A stretch of DNA of 64,000 nucleotides from Coprinellus micaceus. Taxonomy: Eukaryota > Basidiomycota > Agaricomycetes > Agaricales > Psathyrellaceae. Both the position numbers and the translations under genes were made by a program. A model generated the notes under the pieces. That model was not told the DNA's origin and did no database searches. It saw only the letters and a list, made by a program, of their open reading frames with translations. The stretch is from NCBI GenBank assembly GCA_951394405.1, contig OX596334.1:2480001-2544000 (forward strand), in the 5' to 3' direction. Positions 26,120 through 38,497 of this stretch are shown here, in pieces; position 1 is the stretch's first letter, and each line of letters opens with the position of its first letter.

Positions 26120-28276
26120 ATGCCGGTTGACGGTCGAGAACCCAATTACGACCCAATTTTAAGCAGAGGGCTGGGAGAGACGACACCTCTTCTACACCAC
26201 ACTGAACCTGGCAGTCATGATCTCGTATACCAGAGGTTTTCTTCTAGACAGAAAAAAATTATCGTGACGATGGTCTCGTTCTGCGGCATAATCCCCTGTG
26301 AGTCGCCGAATTCAGCCTCACCTGCCAGTGGAACTGAAATGAAGAGGAAGTGTTCATCGGAGGAAGCTTCATTCCCAGCCTCCCTCAGATATCCAAGGAC
26401 TTGGACACGACACTGACCAAAGCAAGGTATCGATTTATTCGTTTCGGGGCGGCACTTGACACTGACCCCCTGAGTTCAGCATGGTCGTCAGCATCTCAAT
26501 TTTGGGCATTTCAATAGGTGCACTCACTGCATCTGGCTATTCAACGTTCTGTCGGTCATCCATATCGCTGGTATGGTATGCCCTGACTGACATGGGTGCA
26601 ATTCGTATAGATGGTCGTCGCCCTATCTACCTCATTTACTTCCCCCTCTTTATCATCGGCTCCTTTGCAGTTGCATCCTCTGGCACTATCACTGAGCTCA
26701 TAGTATGGCGGTTTTTCCAAGCCTTCGGCACATCTCCGGGAGTAAGTGTTGGTGCCGGCGTAATTGGAGATATATACAAGCTAGAGGAAAGGGGCGGGGC
26801 AATGGGCGTGTTCTTCGCTGTGAGTTAACCCCAAGATATATTTCAGCGTCGCGCTTGAATACCATCCGCTCACCCATTCGACAGTGCATCCTCCTCGGCC
26901 CGACCATTGCCCCGTTCGTTGGAGGTATGCGACTCCCCCTACCCTGAGTCTCCCGTTGATGACTGACAATCGCCTTGCCTTCTTTACGACTGGCAGGTTT
27001 CGCAGCGCACTATTCTTCCTGGCGCGCGCTCCAGGCTGGTATAGCCACGGCTGGCCTGGTGATTTTCATGTTCATCTATGCCTTCCTCCCTGAAACCAGC
27101 CATCCGGGAGAGAGGGGGATAGACAAGGCGAAGGGATCCAAAACAAACTCTATTGGTTCGGAACGCCGAGGATGGCTGGGCAAGGTCAAGAAAAGGCTGC
27201 CCGTACTGCTGAATCCGCTCGCGCCGTTATGGTTATTAAGGAGCCCTAATCTACTCTTGGTGGTGAGCGGACCAAATTAGCCCCCAATTGGGAGAGTGTT
27301 TGAATTTTGTCTATCGATTACTTAGTGTTTTGGGAATATTCTGATCACGCACACGATCTACGGTACGCTGCTCCACCAATATGTTCCTCAAAGCTGTCGC
27401 TGATTCAGGGTTCAATAGTTCTCCTTGTTCCCATATCAGTCACTCTTGGTGGAAAATTTGGCATATGGAACGAAGCTGTAGTTGGAGCATGCTTCCTCCC
27501 ATCTGGCCTCGGCAATATGAGTGCGTCCCTTGCCCTCCTCCCTTTCATTTCCCCCTAACGACCCACGCGCGCTTCCCTCGTATCCACACGAAACGCCACG
27601 GTCAATCTCCATGAAGTCGGAGCCCCCATCGCAGGCCGGCTATCTGATTACCTCGTTGTGCGTTACCGTGCTCAGCGAGGTGGGGTTTGGTACCCAGAAG
27701 ATCGCCTTCGCGCGACTCCGTACGCTTTCCTCTTGGTTCCTGGGTCCATGTTCCTCAGTGGCTTTGTTACTGGCACCAGTTACGTCGAAAACAAGACTCT
27801 GGGGCTGGGCATTCATTTGTTTTGCTTATTCGTGAATGGGCTCGGTATCGACATTGTTTCGAGTCCCAGTGCGGCGTACTTCGTCGATGTGATGCAGAAG
27901 CGGAGTGCGGAGAGTATGGCGGCGAATAGGTATGCACACTTATTCCTTGCTTTTAATACTGGTCGCTGAGTAAGAGTTGCGATTAGTTCGACCAGACAGG
28001 TTATTCAAGCTGTTATGGTCGCAGCCATCATGCCCATGGTCCAGACGTACGGGATCCTGGTTACAGATGTAGCCAGTGGGGTGTTATCGTCCGTTGGCTT
28101 TGTGTGAGTCCTTTCTACGTATACACCTTCACGTTTCTCCCACTGATGAATTATCTGTCTCAATTCTTCCGTCATGTTTGCTGGCCACGATCTCGGGTAG
28201 GCTGATGTGGGCTACGATCCGCTACGGTGACCGACTCAGGCAATGGAGTAATGTCGAGGATTTGACCGACGGATAG
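26120..28276 (+). CDS. Major facilitator superfamily transporter (DHA1 multidrug type)
   Basis: Eleven exons (26120-26297, 26351-26426, 26480-26550, 26611-26819, 26885-26924, 26997-27262, 27326-27362, 27419-27520, 27617-27929, 27987-28103, 28201-28276) join in frame to 494 residues. After a short polar leader (ETTPLLHHTEPG) come helix 1, PSLPQISKDLDTT in the first loop, and YGRRPIYLIYFPLF (motif A). Then follow WRFFQAFGTSPGVSVGAGVIGD (motif C, G-rich helix 5 as in 12-TM antiporters) and ACFLPSGLGNMIGAPIAGRLSD in the second half. This is the drug:H+ antiporter-1 pattern. Exons as short as 37-40 bp occur. The substrate is unknown. It is not a close copy of the neighbouring MFS protein, so the pair is probably not a recent tandem duplication. 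Confidence 0.9.
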
Positions 28277-28669
28277 TGTGGCATGGCATGAAATAGAAAC
28301 GCTAGTTCAATTTATAAAGCGATGCGTGGTCCCGTTGGAGATTCCTGCAAGGGGAGAGATATCATATGGTTCACGAAATTGGAACCTTCAGAGTGAGGGC
28401 GTGTCGTTAGCCTCGGCCGACTGCCCTTTCCACCGCCAAGCCCACCATACTATAAGACTGTACCCAGCGTCTGCAGGTTCAGCTCAAATTACAACAGTTG
28501 ACTCTTGCGTCGCGCGTCACTGGAATCGGGTTTTAGGGCTACTCGGAAGCGATAAAAGCTTCATTTCGAGTTTGAACTTTTGAACTGAACTGTGATTTCC
28601 TCCTTGTTTCTTCCATTCACTAACAGCAACCACTACATACTTGCGGACTGTGACCACCAATCCTCGACC
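28277..28669. other. Intergenic spacer
   Basis: It separates the MFS stop and the F-box ATG in the same direction. Nothing else was seen. Confidence 0.5.
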
Positions 28670-30211
28670 ATGCAAACGCCGATGAACTTGATACACCATC
28701 AGAGTCACTACCCTCATATACACCAGCTCAACAACGATGTACTGCTCTCCATCTTCGAAGATCTCAACTCTCAACGCTCTATTTCCTGCTTCCGGGCAGT
28801 TTTTTCCCTCTCGCATGTGTGTGGCCGGTGGCGGACGCTCGCTGTGGAGCATTGCCCCTCGCTGTGGACCAAGTACGCGTTGTTATCCTCGATAAGCTCT
28901 GCGGGACGTGGCAAAGTGGCAGGTGGGAGCGCGTTGGCCCCCTTCGACTTTACCAGCGAGCTCTTGCGCCGTTGCCGCCAGCTACCGTTGGAGGTTGGCT
29001 GGCACGAGTGGGCAAGCGACGAGCCTCGAAATGTGACGGATTTTGCCTTAGCACTGGGTCACAGTAGCCGTTTCCAGACCTACTCTCTCAGCTTCCGGGG
29101 CGTCGAACAGAGGGATAATTCGGAAGGGACGTCGGCCATCCTCGATGCGTTGACCCATTCATCATCAGCTCCTAACCTACAAAGCCTTTCCCTGAACATT
29201 GGGCACCGCGATCTCCCGCTGGCACACACAATGTTCGGGGGCGACCTTTCGATGTTACCCTCACTTCAGCTAAAGAGTTCCACTTGGATTGACATGGAGA
29301 AACTCAAGATCGGCCAAAATCTCCAACACCTCAGCGCCGTTTCCTCGTTCCTCCACGGAAGGATGCCACAGAACGGCCTTCCATGCACCATAGGCCTCTG
29401 GTTGAACACCCTCAAACGTCTTCCTAACCTGCGCTCCCTCGACCTCGGGTTCCTCGAGTACATGTGTCACGGACGGATTCACCCGCCTGAACTCAATCTC
29501 CCTCGTATTTCCCTCGACCATTTGACAGACCTCAGCCTCAACTTCAATAGAATTCAAGACTTGGATACTTTCTTTGGCTATGTGTCGATGCCACATTGCA
29601 CAAAGCTAAACCTCGAATTCAAGACAGGGAGTGGACCGAAGTACAGCGACATGATTGAAAAGGTCATCTCCCAGCACGTTGTCCCACCTTTCAGGAGCAG
29701 AAGTGTCCTCTCCATCCTCGGGTGCACTGGATGTAACACGTTTACAGTGCGGCTTACCAGTGTGGCCGACAGCGTTACGGGTACCCGTAACCCGGAGCTG
29801 GGTCCCAGGAAGGCTCCACTGCAGGTCGACATCACGTTCTGCATCAAGCCATTAGCGATATCTCTCGACCTCGACGCCAGGTGTCTCGATACCGTCATCA
29901 GAGAATATGTCCCCTTACTGGACCACATCGACTTCGTTGAGGTCTCCCTGAAGCACGGGGGGGATCCCGACTCCGAGGACGAAGTGATCCGGGACTTCAT
30001 GTACCACTATACCCACAGCCTCCAGAGGTTCATTCAAGCCTCATCGTCACCCAAGACCCTCTTCTCCCCGGAACCACTTATCGCGAAGATCGTCCCTGGA
30101 GTCGTCATCGAGAACGGGCGTTTGCATACGCCAGCGCACCCTTCTTGGACTCTGACACCCCGTTACATAGAACACACTTGCTGTACCATCGTTAGCCCGG
30201 AGACAATCTGA
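28670..30211 (+). CDS. F-box domain protein with LRR-like C-terminus
   Basis: A single-exon gene of 513 residues from the first ATG with a good context (CGACCATGC). The N-terminal segment (about residues 15-70: IHQLNNDVLLSIFEDLN...SLSHVCGRWRTLAVEHCPSLW) is a typical Agaricomycete F-box, which docks Skp1 in SCF ubiquitin ligases. The rest has irregular leucine-rich repeats (LPNLRSLDLGFLEY, LDHLTDLSLNFNRI, KLNLEF) likely to bind the substrate. Such F-box proteins form large, rapidly evolving families in mushrooms, so the target cannot be guessed. Confidence 0.88.
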   Translation: MQTPMNLIHHQSHYPHIHQLNNDVLLSIFEDLNSQRSISCFRAVFSLSHVCGRWRTLAVEHCPSLWTKYALLSSISSAGRGKVAGGSALAPFDFTSELLRRCRQLPLEVGWHEWASDEPRNVTDFALALGHSSRFQTYSLSFRGVEQRDNSEGTSAILDALTHSSSAPNLQSLSLNIGHRDLPLAHTMFGGDLSMLPSLQLKSSTWIDMEKLKIGQNLQHLSAVSSFLHGRMPQNGLPCTIGLWLNTLKRLPNLRSLDLGFLEYMCHGRIHPPELNLPRISLDHLTDLSLNFNRIQDLDTFFGYVSMPHCTKLNLEFKTGSGPKYSDMIEKVISQHVVPPFRSRSVLSILGCTGCNTFTVRLTSVADSVTGTRNPELGPRKAPLQVDITFCIKPLAISLDLDARCLDTVIREYVPLLDHIDFVEVSLKHGGDPDSEDEVIRDFMYHYTHSLQRFIQASSSPKTLFSPEPLIAKIVPGVVIENGRLHTPAHPSWTLTPRYIEHTCCTIVSPETI

Positions 30212-30394
30212 GCCTTCATGCGAAGCGGGCGTGCTTTTGAAGGTTTGGGATTGTCGGCCGAGCGGATAATATTATGGAACAAATTCAGGTCCGATAGCAG
30301 TAGGCAGTGAAGGTGATGATCTATCACACGTTCGAAGTATTTCCTTTCCTCCATCCAGTTGTCAAATATGCAAGTGCCACTCCTCCCCGCGAAG

Positions 30395-33300
30395 TTACTT
30401 GAGAGGCTCAGCCTTGAGAAGATCTAGTGCGAGGAAGATGGTGGTGAGCGACTGAAAGTCCCATCAGTGGAAAGAGCATACCCTGGGCAACCTTCTTATC
30501 GGCCTCGGTCAAGCCAGAATCGTGAGCTTCCAAGAAAGCATCGACCTATCCAGTGTACCCTACATTAGCCTCAACCGATAAAAGGTTGGCGTGCAACTCA
30601 CCTCGTCCAAGACTTGGTCGTCTTCCTCGTCGTCATCGAAGAAGTCGTCATCGTCGTCATCTCCCTCTTGTGCATTATCGATTGCGAAAGGCGTGCGTTC
30701 CATAAGCGCTGCGTCCCTCGCGGCCTTCAGCATCGGCATCGCCGATAAACTTCCACTCTCCGGTACGGCACCCAGCTTGTTGCTTATATCTTGGGAGGGG
30801 ACCTTGACCGTGAGCATCGAAGAGGAGGTAGTTGATGCTACAGTTGAGCTTGTCGCAGTCGCGATGGATGAGGATGATGCCGCAGCCGTAGAAGATATAG
30901 CGCTCTTGAGACTTGACTTGGATGCTGACTTGCGCATAGAAGGCGTAAGCAACGATTCTCGTGCCTTGGGCTCTTCCAGCTTCGTGTACCGGCCAATACT
31001 CGGTTTGTGGATGACTTGATGACGCCCGATGGTTTTCCCAATCTCGTCAGTGAACATGTTGAACATCTTTTTGTTCGTGTCGGTCGCAATGGAAGACCAG
31101 ATATCCCCCAAGAGTCCACTACTTGATATCGGAAGCTCCATTTCTGGCAAAGGCACGAGCTTGAAAGATGCACTAAGATCTGCCTCGAAGAACGATTCCA
31201 AGATTTCGTCTGCAAGGACGACCATCCGGAATGTCGCAAGGTTGAGGTATGGCTGATTACTTTCGATTGGCGGAGGAGAGGAGGGCATTTCGTCTTCACT
31301 GGATTTTTGCTCTGGCTGTGGGAGAAGTGCGTCGCCGTACTCGAACGCGTTTGACATGAATCGACTGACGGCGCCTAGGTAGGCATCCCCAACTTCAAAA
31401 CGAAAAATGAACTGCTCAATGTCAGTAGAAAGCGAGGCTAGTACAAAGGACGCCACACACCAAAAGGGACTCGGAGAGGGTCAATACCTCGTCCTTGGTC
31501 AGATACCCATCTTTGTTCTTGTCGTGAAGATTGAAGAACCATTCAATGTTCTCCATGAGGTCGTTGAACATGACACCATCCAAGCCTAAGACGAGATCCT
31601 GGGGAGGTGTTGAGCGAAGACTCCGACTACAAGGTCACTGAAAGCATCTACCTGGAAGGAGAGCGCCCCGTGACATGACCCGTCCCAGAAGTAAAAAAGT
31701 CTATCAATGAACTCATGCTCGGCGACTTCCCGGTCAACCCGTTGCTAAAAGGAATTAGTCAGCTTTATACCTATGCCTTCACAGATAGTGGGGCGGAAAC
31801 GAAACGAACCTGAAATCCATTCATGACAATCTTCTCATCTCGCGCCCACGTGGCAATCTCGCTCAAGAAGTGCCGGAAAGTCTTCAAACCAATCCTGGTC
31901 TCGGGCTTCTCGTTGCCGCTGTCGGCCGTCGTGAACAGAGTCGGTGGAGGAGCCACCGCAGGAGGCGGTGGTACCAAGCACATTGCCTTGTACAGAGCGT
32001 CGTACACATACCCTACCTGTTCCTTCGGGAACCGACCAAAAGTTCTGAGATTGCGAACTGCCGATCGCTTCGCAAAGGATTCAATGCTGTGGATAATCTC
32101 ACTTCTGTAACGCTTTCTCTCGGAAAGAATTGTATCGTCCGAGATCACCGAGAACTCGCGGAACGAGACGAGGAGGAGCTCTTGGAAGTTGGTGATAGCA
32201 CGGGCCCGAGGGTCGGGAGAGTCGGGGTGGGCGGAGTCTCCCAGAGAGGCAAAGTAGTCTCGCATCAAGTTGAGGAATCCACCGTCGTCTTGGATTTGGA
32301 GGAGTTTCTCGCCATTGATCTTGAGTATGGCCAATCTACCTGGACTGTGAGGAAAGATATCTGGATCCACACCGGGTCGCTACTCACCCAACTTGGAACA
32401 GCACCTTTGGGCCCATACAGAAGAAGCAGTCCATGATTCTGAAGGCAAAGACCATGGGCATACTGTTGATGAACCTGGGGAGACACTTAGTGTGTCGCAG
32501 GTTTCGCGCCAGCGGAACACTTACAAGCTGAGGAACCATGGAAGGGAAGCGACCGAGAGTTGGACGTCAACCGCCTGGAAATGCTCGTGGATCATGGGTA
32601 GACACCGCTGAACCAACGACTCAAAGACACGCTGGTCGAGCATGGTGCCATGCATTGATGGTCTATAAAGTGAGTGAGATAAAGGAAAAGTGAAGCGAAT
32701 TGGTTACACACGCGTAATACCCAGGCAGTAGCCTATCACAGAGCACCTCAAGCAACCAGAAGGCTTGTTCCTCAGACATATAGCTGAATATGGGTTTAAT
32801 GTTACACTGAATGACATAAAAATGCACGCACATGAGGATAGCAGCGGCGAGAATGTTCATGGCCTGGCAATACCCAAGTTCAGGGTTCTTGAAGGAATAT
32901 GCTTGAAGGACTCTTCGCAGCGAATTAATGCCGATTTCACTCTGGTACCCCGAGTATTCGGGTAGACTTCGATGAAGATCCTTCTCAATATCTTCCGTAC
33001 TTGTGCTCGTCTTGCCTTCGTTTTCCTGCAGTAACTGTTCGTAGTACCCTGGATTCGCGAACCGCAGGTAGACAGAGCCCGACAAAGTCTCCCACATTTC
33101 TCCTCGCAGTCGGTTGGGAAGGCCAACCTGGACCAGGCGAGTGTATTGCGGATATCGAAGTAAGGTGAGGTTACGACCATGGGCTGGTAAACGTCAAGTG
33201 GGGACAAGAATTAGATGATTCTCTGACTGACTTTTGAGGTACGTTGTCCAAAGCTTGATTTTGGAGGTCTCTCTCAGCCTAAACATGGATATTAAGTTTG

Positions 33301-33992
33301 CCGGCACAGATTACAGCAGCACGACACGCACTTCTTGGGATCTCCAGGAAACTTGAACTTCAGGCCTAAGCCGCCATGGTACGTGATCTCCTCGGAGTTG
33401 GGTATTTGATCATCGAGGCTGCCGTCCTCGCGCTCATTCTCGGGCGCTGTCGAATTACCATTCACCAGGACTTCGGAATAGCATGTCTTAACGAAGGTCT
33501 TGACATTCTTCATGTTGCCCCGTTGAAGCTCCAGCTTCAATGCATCCTTCAGCAATGAACAGAAGAGATCGGCAGTGGGCCGGAGGGAGGTGAGTTGGAC
33601 GACGAGCTTCATGCCATGCCAGGTAAGGAGACTGAGGGCGTAGATCCCCGCTCGAGCGTTGAGGCGTTCAACCCTTCTAATCGTCGATAGTGGTATCGTA
33701 AACCGCACACTTTTCCTATCCAGCGAAGCAAAAGCCAAGTAAGGTGGCATAATATGCAACTTCCCTGCCTGTGTGTGCACAATGAGGTCAAGCTCTGATC
33801 CAGAACCATCCTGCTCACATAGGAGTCCTCGACAGCCTCTCCTAGACTGAGCACTGCATTGATCTCCATCCCTTCCCCTTCCTCAGTCCCTTGGACGCCA
33901 TCTACTGCTGGAGGTATCGAAAAGAAGATCTGGGTCAACTGGTCCTTGGTCGGCTCCTTGAAATGGCGAAGGGCCGTGGATATGGTAGCCAT
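30395..33992 (-). CDS. GRAM-TBC-EF-hand Rab GTPase-activating protein (Gyp2/TBC1D9 type)
   Basis: Thirteen exons join in frame to 988 residues: 33819-33992, 33332-33768, 33232-33278, 32832-33183, 32712-32783, 32525-32662, 32388-32474, 31810-32335, 31652-31744, 31461-31598, 30602-31411, 30482-30545, 30395-30423. A GRAM-like segment (GKLHIMPPYLAFASLDRK) lies near residues 59-140. The TBC domain starts after GRNLTLLRYPQYTRLVQVGLP and has the arginine finger in IEKDLHR (Arg291) and the glutamine finger in YCQAMN (Gln326). An EF-hand loop DKNKDGYLTKDE lies at 668-679. The tail is Ser-rich, then strongly acidic (EGDDDDDDFFDDDEEDDQ). It should speed GTP hydrolysis by a Rab in membrane traffic, possibly under calcium control; the Rab partner is unknown. 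Confidence 0.93.
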
Positions 33993-34708
33993 CGTGGATG
34001 TCTCCCGGGAGGCGAGAGCGGCGTAGAGTGGGTATAGAGGTGTTCAGAATCTATAGATCGCGCAGCGGGAATGAAGAAACAGATGTCATGTAGTCGAAGC
34101 AGTCGAAGCGACCGCATGCCACCCAGGCACAAGACACCGCCGACCCCTAACCCTAACAGCAGGAGTGGGGTAAATATGCCAAAATAGGGGCCCATAAACT
34201 TGACCTGGATTCAGGTTGAAAATACATTGCCTTCTGGATAATTTGGTTCGCTCTCCCACAAAAATGCCTCTTAATTTACCCGTACCAGCGGACATGAGCT
34301 TCTGATCTGGAGTTACTGCTTTTCGGGCAAACGCGCTCGTGGAACCGTGAAACTTCAAGCTGCATCCGTGTTTCCAGCAGAACGCAACCACCAATACGGA
34401 AACGCTCTCTCTTCGGCAACCGACTAACGGACCCTCATCCCAGATTGACGAAGGGTCAGCCTGAGGGCCAATTATATCGTCCCAAGTGCTGGGTCAGATA
34501 ACACAATCAAACCCAAACCAGTGGACAAGCGCCCGGGGCGTCTCTCCAATATCGCAAGCGATCTACAGTGCAGAAACCATGGATGAGACTTCCAAATCGA
34601 AGGCCAAAAAGATACGTGTATTTTAAAGTATGTTAAGAGTTGTGGTGGCGGTGTGTAAACTGGGCTTTCTGTGACATAGGACCGGGAAAGAGTCGGGACA
34701 GGGACACA
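33993..34708. other. 5' flank of the Rab-GAP gene
   Basis: A 0.7-kb spacer. It contains one CCCTAACCCTAA stretch near 34145, which resembles two telomere units but is too short to mean much. No gene was seen. Confidence 0.5.
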
Positions 34709-34725
34709 CATCAGAAGAATGACAA
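34709..34725 (+). repeat. Left terminal inverted repeat, 17 bp
   Basis: Exact inverted partner of 35899-35915. Confidence 0.8.
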
Positions 34726-35898
34726 ATCGACTTGTGGGAACTTATGCACTTGGCCAAGTGCCTTAAGCGCTCAAGCCGGCTCACTTTTCCAAGAGAGGGG
34801 GGGGTCTCTTGGCCAAGTGAGTAAGTGACGGTCAAGCAGGTTTTCAAGTGTTGGACCAAGTGGGCAACAGCCTTACTTGTACAAGCGCTGCGGAATTCGT
34901 TTTGCTGGTTATTTTGAATGCACTCGATACTGGTACAGGACGTCCGAGAGGATCAAATGTATTTCAGGAGGTCGACTGTGCTACGTACATGGAATAGGTA
35001 CATTGAAAATGTACGGTACTTTAAAACGAGCGTAGGGACACACAACAATTCTATATAAGCGGCACGGTACGCAAACAGTACGGGGATTGTACATAAATTT
35101 ACATTGAAGTCGGGCAACGAGAGGGTCCCGGTGAAGAGGAGGGGAACGGCGGGTCATTGGGCTGGTTACACGACTGACGGACCATGATGGTGACTCTGGA
35201 GACAAAGATGCAAAACCGTTAGTGAAACATTGACATAGTACCATAGAGGGAACGTACCTGTCTCCATGGTTGTCCCCGACTCCCTCCAACGCCGCCCTCC
35301 AACGCCCTCTTTGCCCTCGAACACAGTCGTGTGCCAGCAGGCTCACCCCGGCAAACAGGAATATTGACTGTAGCGAAACATGTGTCTAGAGGTGTCAATA
35401 CCTGTTTACCGTCCAATGGATTGAAGGAAGGGGAGAAGCGGCAAACGGGGCGGTCAAGGATGGTGGAGGTTGAAGAGAGACGTGGCACGAGTCTGATGTT
35501 TGCCTCTTCGGAAATTCAACGGCAGCCTCGGGGGTAGTACTGGACACCTGACCGTCTCCTCCTGACCTCTCCAGTCTCCCCTCCCATAGGTGCGTACATA
35601 AAGTACACTCCAGCGTGCGTTGGAACTAGGAGCCGCTTCGACAATTTAGAGACCGGATTAAATTTACTTACCCCAAGTTTGCCCCAGGTCCCCTTGGAGT
35701 ACCAAACATGATCCACTATGTAAGAGACGAAAAACCCTAAGTCCCCCACCGGCAAGCATTCTGAGAAGTGGAAAAATGGACAAGCGCTCAAGCGTCCCTG
35801 TAAGCGAGCGTCAAGTGTTTGCAAGCCGTTAAGCGCAAGCGAAAGTGATTCAGCGCAAGTCAAAGTCATCAAATGTAAGTCAAAGCGATCAAAAGCCG

Positions 35899-35915
35899 TT
35901 GTCATTCTTCTGATG
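35899..35915 (-). repeat. Right terminal inverted repeat, 17 bp
   Basis: Exact inverted partner of 34709-34725. Confidence 0.8.
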
Positions 35916-35928
35916 CACGCGACTTCGA

Positions 35929-38497
35929 TCAAGGGGCGCGAGAGACGACTAGAGGCATCTCTGGGTGCAAGGTCTCGCGGCTGGTAGAAGGGACAACGAT
36001 TCCTAAGTGATTCCAGTATATATCCTTCTGAGACGGGGCGAAGTGAAACAAGTCAAGGAGGACAAAAATAATAACCTCTGGACATGCTGTCAGTACGGTG
36101 TCGTAGGGGTCGTCTTTATGTACGCACTCATCTCCATTTCCGAAAACTTGAATCCGATGCAAGAGCGGCCGCCTCCAATGAACGTCATCCTGGATAGGTT
36201 GAAGTCAGCCAGTCCTATTATACTCGGGGCATCCAAGGTCAAGGACTGTTTAGCTCACAGGTGAGAATACACTCCTGGGATTCGGGCAGCTGCGACGGCT
36301 TCGGGGATAGGGGATAGCCACCTGTCGGGTCTCCACTCATGGGCATCAGCCCCCCACAGCTCCTTCGAGGTATTGCACGCCCCGATGGACACCATGATAA
36401 AGCTGCCCTTCGACACATATATCTCTTCATCTTCCTTTCCATCCGCTGTCCTGATAGGCTTCGAAAGTGGGAGGATCGCGTCCTTCACCGCTCTGTCAGA
36501 GTGAAGTCGCACGCAGCACGCTAAATAATGTGTTGTAGTAGAAGGAGAAATACGACACTCACTCTCGGGTAACCGCTGTTGCGGGCGCGTAACTGAAGCC
36601 CTGCTATAAGCAAACAATTCGATGAAGTGTGGTGACGCTTACAGTCTCATAGTTTCGCGACAAACAGCGTCAAGGTACGGCAAGGATGCAAGCTGGTCAT
36701 ACGAGGGCTCACTACCCCACCCGCCCTTGGCCTCTCTGATTTCAGCACGGAGTCTAACTTGGGCGGTCTGATCATTAGAGAGGATCCAAAATAGCCGGCA
36801 GAGGGCATTGGAAGTTGTATCCATCCCTGCAAATACAAAGGTGCTACTCGGACGAGAATGACGTTAGCTCACGCACTTCGATGGGGGTCGTGTCAACAAT
36901 AGGAGAACACGCACGAGATTTGACCCAGGACCTCGTTTTCTGGCAGTCTGTCTTCCTCAGATGCCTTCGCATTCTCTCGGACTAAATATCCTGTCAGTGC
37001 TATAGGAATAAGGAAAGGGGACTGCTCACTCAGTATGCTGATCAGGTCCTTTGCTTTCGTGTCCTCGGATCCATCCGTACCCTCCAGAGCAACTTTGCGC
37101 TTTGCCTGATCCAAGACATCCTGCGAGGTTTTAGTCATAACATCGACTATCGCACAGATTTCGTGCATAGCCTGCCAAGGCAAAGCGTCGCCAACAAAAC
37201 GAAGGAGGCTCCTCGGGATGAATTTCGCCTTCTCCATGAATGGAAGGATAACCATCCTGGCAAAGGATATGGATGGCTTCCGAGCGAGAGGACTATGGGA
37301 GATCCGTTATTGTCCGGCTCGAGAGGAGATAAATCAGCTGGCGCTCCGCGTACCCGAGGCCTTTGACCGCGGTCACATAGGGGTGTTCATTGTGGCCTTC
37401 GGTGATAGGGTCGAACGTGTACCCCAACGCATTTTCGCTGAGAATCTCCAGGGCCCCACGAGTGAGCCAGCTGACCATCTCAACCTATGAAGCAGGAGCA
37501 GCATGAGCATCCACGTTTCGTTGCACAAAAAAGAGATGATATGCCATATCTCACTTCTTGTGGTCCGTCTGCCGTCTTACGTAGAAACACGTCCCGTACC
37601 TGGCGCACCTATCGATTAAGCCGTTCCTACCCCTTCTGCAATGGCCATCGTACCTTGTAGGCAACCTCGAAAAATCCAGGAACTAGGGGCGAATCAGGTG
37701 TCCGATTTCTTCACGAGGGAAAATGGACATTTGACGTACTGATTCGTTTCAGATACGCAATGGAGAATACGGGGTTGAGCATTTTGCGCTGCTTCCGATG
37801 ACGGGCGCCTAACATTTATTCCACCTGTTAGCTTCTGTGCGATAACCTGCAAAAGGAGCTCACCAGAGCTCGCCAAAAGGCCTTCGCCAAACACGTATTT
37901 CGTCGTGCTTCAGCTGATTAACATCTGCGGGCGCTCGACGGATAAAGCACCTCACATGGCAAACGCTTGCGACTCCTCATAGATATGCTGATCCTGGCAA
38001 GGAGAGTCGGGAACGCAAGTGAGAGGGTGGTGCAAGGATGACAAACCTTGATGAAGATGTGGTGCAATGCCTTGGGATCGTGAATATAGAGGATGCGTCT
38101 CTGAGGACGGACAATGCGTCAATTATTTGGAATCGATAATAGGACGCGCGCTAACTTTGAACAGTCCAAACAGTCTTGCTGCTCGTCCATCTGAGCAGGA
38201 ACCCGTTAGATCCGATTGAGAAACTCGCGTCAACATAAGCGGCTCACATTTCTCAACAAGATAGTCATGGAAGTGACCGTCAGGTGCAAAAATTTGGTGT
38301 ATGTGCCCTGCGGTTCTCATCGGTCACAAACACAATGTCACGGTGTTCAAAAGACCATGACGCACCAAAAACGATACTCTGGGGCGGAGGTCCAGGCACT
38401 TTGTCCAGAGGGTGAGGGAAGACGAGGATACGTGCAAGAGTCCAAAGTAGGTACGCTCCTCCTCCGGTCAGGAGGTACTTGAGTAAAGTGGTCAACA
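35929..38497 (-). CDS. Cytochrome P450 monooxygenase (class E, fungal)
   Basis: A many-exon gene (about 14 exons, introns near 50 bp) that reads through without a break when spliced. It starts at the ATG at 38497 with a membrane anchor (LLKYLLTGGGAYLLWTLARI) and the hinge PLDKVPGPPP. Further features are GHIHQIFAPDGHFHDYL, RHRKQRKMLNPVFSIAYL, the I-helix FVFAGMDTTSNAL, ETMRL (ExxR), YAPATAVTRE, EWRPDRW and the haem loop FIGGGRSCIGFKFSEMEMK with its cysteine; the stop is at 35929. All catalytic motifs are present. Mushroom P450s of this kind act in secondary metabolism or degradation of aromatics. I cannot assign a CYP family. No biosynthetic cluster is visible around it. A TIR element abuts its 3' end. 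Confidence 0.9.

Larger units (their letters stand above)
34709..35915. mobile_element. Non-autonomous TIR element (1207 bp), class uncertain
   Basis: A 17-bp sequence CATCAGAAGAATGACAA at 34709-34725 is repeated exactly, inverted, at 35899-35915. Next to each end are clusters of short words in both orientations. On the left are GCACTTGGCCAAGTGC (a 16-bp palindrome, 34746-34761) and a second CTTGGCCAAG near 34810. On the right are many CAAGCG/CAAGTG copies (35775-35890). This layout of terminal and subterminal repeats is that of a DNA-transposon derivative. I see no clear target duplication, so the superfamily is open. The interior has no transposase-like ORF. The right end lies 13 bp from the stop codon of the P450 gene, inside its 3' untranslated region. 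Confidence 0.65.

Noticed and set aside
34141..34158. CCCTAACCCTAA, telomere-like
   Set aside because: Only two units inside gene-rich DNA with housekeeping genes on both sides; consistent with chance.
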